Below are positions 61,945-64,000 of a DNA stretch of 64,000 nucleotides, piece by piece (position 1 is the stretch's first letter; every line of letters starts with the position of its first letter). The translations under genes were made by a program, and so were the position numbers. Origin of the DNA: Candidatus Microbacterium phytovorans (lineage in GTDB: Bacteria; Actinomycetota; Actinomycetes; Actinomycetales; Microbacteriaceae); contig CP119321.1 of NCBI GenBank assembly GCA_029202445.1, positions 372,001 to 436,000 on the forward strand, read 5' to 3'. The notes under the pieces are model-generated. The model saw nothing but the letters and a program-made list of their open reading frames with translations, was not told where the DNA came from and made no database searches.

Positions 61945-62853
61945 TCAGGAGGCCGGCACGACAGCCGCGACGGCATCCTCCACGGTGGCGTGCACGAAGG
62001 TGTACCCGGAAGCCGTGAGCCGCTCGGGCACGACGTCCATGTCGCTCGTCAGCAGCGCCTCGGTCGCGTCGGCGCCGAGGACGAGCTTCACGCCCCACAC
62101 CGGGGCGCGGAACAGGTAGGGCCGGTTCATGCGGCGTGCGAGCGCGAACCCCAGATCGTTCGCCGTGGCCCGCTGCGGACCGACGAGGTTGACGGGGCCG
62201 TCGAGGCCGGTGTCGATGATGTGACGGATCGCGCCCACCTCGTCATCGAGCGAGATCCACGGCCACACCTGACGGCCCGAGCCGATCGGGCCGGCGAGCC
62301 CGAGCCGGGTGAGGAGGAGCAGCGGCTTGAGTACGCCCTCGGGGTGGATGAGCGGAGCCGTCCGAAGCATCGACACCCGCGCGCCGGGGCCGGCAGCGCG
62401 CGCCGCCGCTTCCCACTCGCCGCACAGATCCGCCAGGAAGGTGTCGCCGCGCGGCGAGGTCTCGGTCAGCCGCACACCGGGGAGCGACGGGTAGTACCCG
62501 ACGGCCGACGCGCTGACGAAGTGCGGCGCATCGTCGCCGAGAGCGCGCAGGGCGGCCGCGATCGCCTGCGTCGGTTGGATACGCGACCACAGCAGCTCGT
62601 GCTTGTACCGCTTGGTCCACGGGAAGCGCCCGATGCTCGCGCCGTTGAGGCACACGACCGCGCGAGCGCCGCGCAGGACGTCGGGGTCGAGGGGTCGGGA
62701 TGCCGGATCCCACGAGACCTCGTCCGGGGACCCGGCCTCTCGCCGCACGAGGCGCGTCACCGGGATGCCGTCGGCCACGAGGGAAGCGGTCAGCGCTCTC
62801 CCGATGAGGCCCGACGCGCCGGCGACGACGACTCGCCCGGCGTCATCAGCCAA
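61945..62853 (-). CDS. TIGR01777-family NAD(P)-binding protein (epimerase-like)
   Basis: 302 aa, extended short-chain dehydrogenase fold. AGASGLIG (11-18) is the nucleotide loop; CLNGASIGRFPWTKRYKHEL and SASAVGYYPS are characteristic of the TIGR01777 (YfcH/SDR39U) group; the C-terminal DUF1731-type region has RLTASGYTFVHATVEDA. Physiological role unknown. Its start overlaps the OsmC stop by 8 nt, so the two genes form an operon with OsmC first. Confidence 0.9.
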   Translation of the reverse strand: MADDAGRVVVAGASGLIGRALTASLVADGIPVTRLVRREAGSPDEVSWDPASRPLDPDVLRGARAVVCLNGASIGRFPWTKRYKHELLWSRIQPTQAIAAALRALGDDAPHFVSASAVGYYPSLPGVRLTETSPRGDTFLADLCGEWEAAARAAGPGARVSMLRTAPLIHPEGVLKPLLLLTRLGLAGPIGSGRQVWPWISLDDEVGAIRHIIDTGLDGPVNLVGPQRATANDLGFALARRMNRPYLFRAPVWGVKLVLGADATEALLTSDMDVVPERLTASGYTFVHATVEDAVAAVVPAS

Positions 62854-63271
62854 GCGTCGCCTCGAGCGTGATCTCGATGCCCGACAGTGCGGCGGAGACG
62901 GGGCAGCCCGCCTTCGCCTCGTTCGCGATGCGCGCGAAATCCTCCGCGGACAGGCCCGGCACGACGGCGTTCACGTTGAGGTGGGAGCCGGTGATCCCGG
63001 TACCCGGGATGAACGTGACCGACGCCGTCGTCTCGACCGTCTCTGGCGGTGTTCCGTTCTCGGTGAGGGCGTGGGACAGTGCCATGCTGAAGCACGAGGA
63101 GTGGGCGGCGGCGATGAGCTCCTCGGGCGTCGTCACCGACGTGGAGCCCTCACTGCGAGCCTTCCAGTCGACGCGGAAGGGGCCCTGGTTGGAGCTCTCC
63201 AGCGCGATCTCGCCGGAACCTTCGAAGAGGCTCCCCTTCCAGCTGGTGCTCGCTTCGCTCGTGACGCTCAT
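62846..63271 (-). CDS. OsmC-family peroxiredoxin
   Basis: 141 aa, peroxide-detoxifying OsmC/Ohr family. The two redox cysteines are Cys60 in AHSSCFSMAL and Cys123 in KAGCPVSAAL; the SEGSTSVTTPEELIAAAH block matches OsmC rather than Ohr. Cytoplasmic. The ATG at 63271 has a GGGAGGA Shine-Dalgarno, so unlike many neighbours it has a leader. It leads a two-gene operon. Confidence 0.92.
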   Translation of the reverse strand: MSVTSEASTSWKGSLFEGSGEIALESSNQGPFRVDWKARSEGSTSVTTPEELIAAAHSSCFSMALSHALTENGTPPETVETTASVTFIPGTGITGSHLNVNAVVPGLSAEDFARIANEAKAGCPVSAALSGIEITLEATLG

Positions 63272-63345
63272 CGGTGTCCTCCCGTCGGTCGGCGCCGGAT
63301 GCGCCCGTTCCGAGCGTAGACCGGGGGCCGGGCGGAGGGAACCGG

Positions 63346-63780
63346 TCAGACCCCGACGCCGGCGCTCACGCGGGCGAGCTCGAGCTCGACGACGTCGCGG
63401 TGGGGCGCTCCACCGAAGCGGGAGCGGATGACACCGTCCCGGTCGAGGATGAACGTCGTCGGCGTCTGCAGCACGTGGAAGTGCTGGGCGATGTCGGGGC
63501 GGTGCGTGAGATCGACGTCGAGATGGACCACACCGGGCTGAGCCGAAGCGATCGCGTCGAGCGTGCGGTGCACTCCGGGACAGCGGGAGCACAGCTCGGT
63601 GCTGAACTGCAGCAGAGTGGCGCGCTCGCCGAGGGCAGGGGCTCCGAAGCGGGCGGGGTCGACCACCTCGTCGGGGTTGAGTCGTCGGGGGCGGTTCTGC
63701 TGCCAGCGGAGGTAGATGCCCAAGGCGATCGTCGCCACGAGCAGGGCGGCGAGGACGATGAGAGCTCCGACGAGGGTCAC
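63346..63780 (-). CDS. Membrane-anchored thioredoxin-fold protein
   Basis: 144 aa. One N-terminal membrane helix (about 3-24) is followed by a thioredoxin-like domain with the redox pair Cys64-Ser-Arg-Cys67 in [11 protein letters not shown] and the cis-Pro segment [10 protein letters not shown]. The CSRC centre differs from the CGPC of thioredoxin; a TlpA-like role is likely. The GTG at 63780 is chosen because TACCAT lies 8 nt upstream and it starts just before the helix; longer in-frame starts add Arg/Pro-rich sequence. Confidence 0.8.
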   Translation of the reverse strand: MTLVGALIVLAALLVATIALGIYLRWQQNRPRRLNPDEVVDPARFGAPALGERATLLQFSTELCSRCPGVHRTLDAIASAQPGVVHLDVDLTHRPDIAQHFHVLQTPTTFILDRDGVIRSRFGGAPHRDVVELELARVSAGVGV

Positions 63781-63874
63781 GACCCACCATGGTAACGGGA
63801 TCGGCGCACCGCGGGCGCCCTCGGGCCGGGTATGACGCCGGGCGTGTAACAGAGCCGGTGTCGCCGGGCGCCGG

Positions 63875-63880
63875 TAGTCT
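63875..63880 (+). promoter_or_regulatory. -10 hexamer, thyA
   Basis: TAGTCT, 7 nt before the GTG at 63888; leaderless type. Confidence 0.55.
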
Positions 63881-63887
63881 GGCAGGC

Positions 63888-64000
63888 GTGACAGACGTGG
63901 CATCCGTTCCCACCCCGTACGAAGACCTCCTGCGCGACGTGCTGGCCGAGGGTGTGCACAAGGATGACCGCACGGGCACCGGCACCACGAGCGTGTTCGG
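63888..64000 (+). CDS. thyA: Thymidylate synthase, 5' part only
   Basis: The frame from the GTG at 63888 runs off the right edge. Its 37 visible residues contain [14 protein letters not shown] and [13 protein letters not shown], the N-terminal helix and folate/phosphate-loop start of ThyA, which methylates dUMP to dTMP with methylenetetrahydrofolate. Only the first 14% of a normal ThyA is present because the window ends. Confidence 0.9.
   Translation, partial: MTDVASVPTPYEDLLRDVLAEGVHKDDRTGTGTTSVF

Overview
The window is about 70% GC and reads as chromosomal DNA of an actinobacterium of the family Microbacteriaceae, most likely Microbacterium or a close relative. The evidence is the gene content (DUF1206, DUF3054 and DUF5302 proteins, a GH15/G6PDH pair, actinobacterial gene order nusA-ylxR-infB-rbfA and truB-ribF), the many GTG starts, the scarcity of Shine-Dalgarno sites, and the very frequent heptamer GGATGCC/GGCATCC. 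I found no rRNA, tRNA, CRISPR array, insertion sequence or prophage. Coding density is high: 64 annotated genes, of which thyA is cut by the right edge, plus one candidate 14-codon leader ORF.

Layout. 1-6.5 kb: pcp, an RNB exoribonuclease, a lipoprotein, proS, an acetate-transporter family protein and a PPOX-fold protein. 6.5-18.1 kb: a LOG-family protein and DUF1206, then the translation block nusA-ylxR-infB-rbfA, a flavodoxin, mutY, and the operon kinase-truB-membrane protein, followed by a second membrane protein with ribF. 18.1-25 kb: deoC, a copZ-copA copper efflux pair with a CsoR-type operator, a SNF2 helicase and pfkA. 24.9-26.2 kb: an unusual module, a putative nuclease gene flanked on both sides by inverted and tandem copies of one 21-nt repeat. 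26.2-43.4 kb: an S9 oligopeptidase, a PiT phosphate transporter with a candidate PHO box, a metallophosphoesterase operon, a siderophore reductase, a MerR/aldo-keto reductase pair, aspA, a FAH-family enzyme, PrsW, FKBP, YceI, a secreted M15 peptidase and an MFS transporter. 43.5-57.2 kb: rpsO and pnp, normally neighbours, are separated here by about 11 kb of metabolic genes (an LLM monooxygenase with its FMN reductase, GH15, a G6PDH-like enzyme, and a DcuSR-like two-component system with DctA). 57.2-64 kb: a degenerate aldo-keto reductase-like protein, a histidine phosphatase, an APH-family kinase, dapB, a sugar-epimerase-like protein, OsmC, a thioredoxin-like protein and the start of thyA.

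Two regulatory patterns recur. First, at least twenty genes have a TANNNT -10 hexamer exactly 6 or 7 nt before the start codon, which predicts leaderless mRNAs and was used here to choose start codons. Second, rpsO and pnp share an identical 13-nt box at the predicted 5' end of their transcripts although they are far apart. The strongest candidate for something undescribed is the repeat-bracketed nuclease module at 24949-26218.
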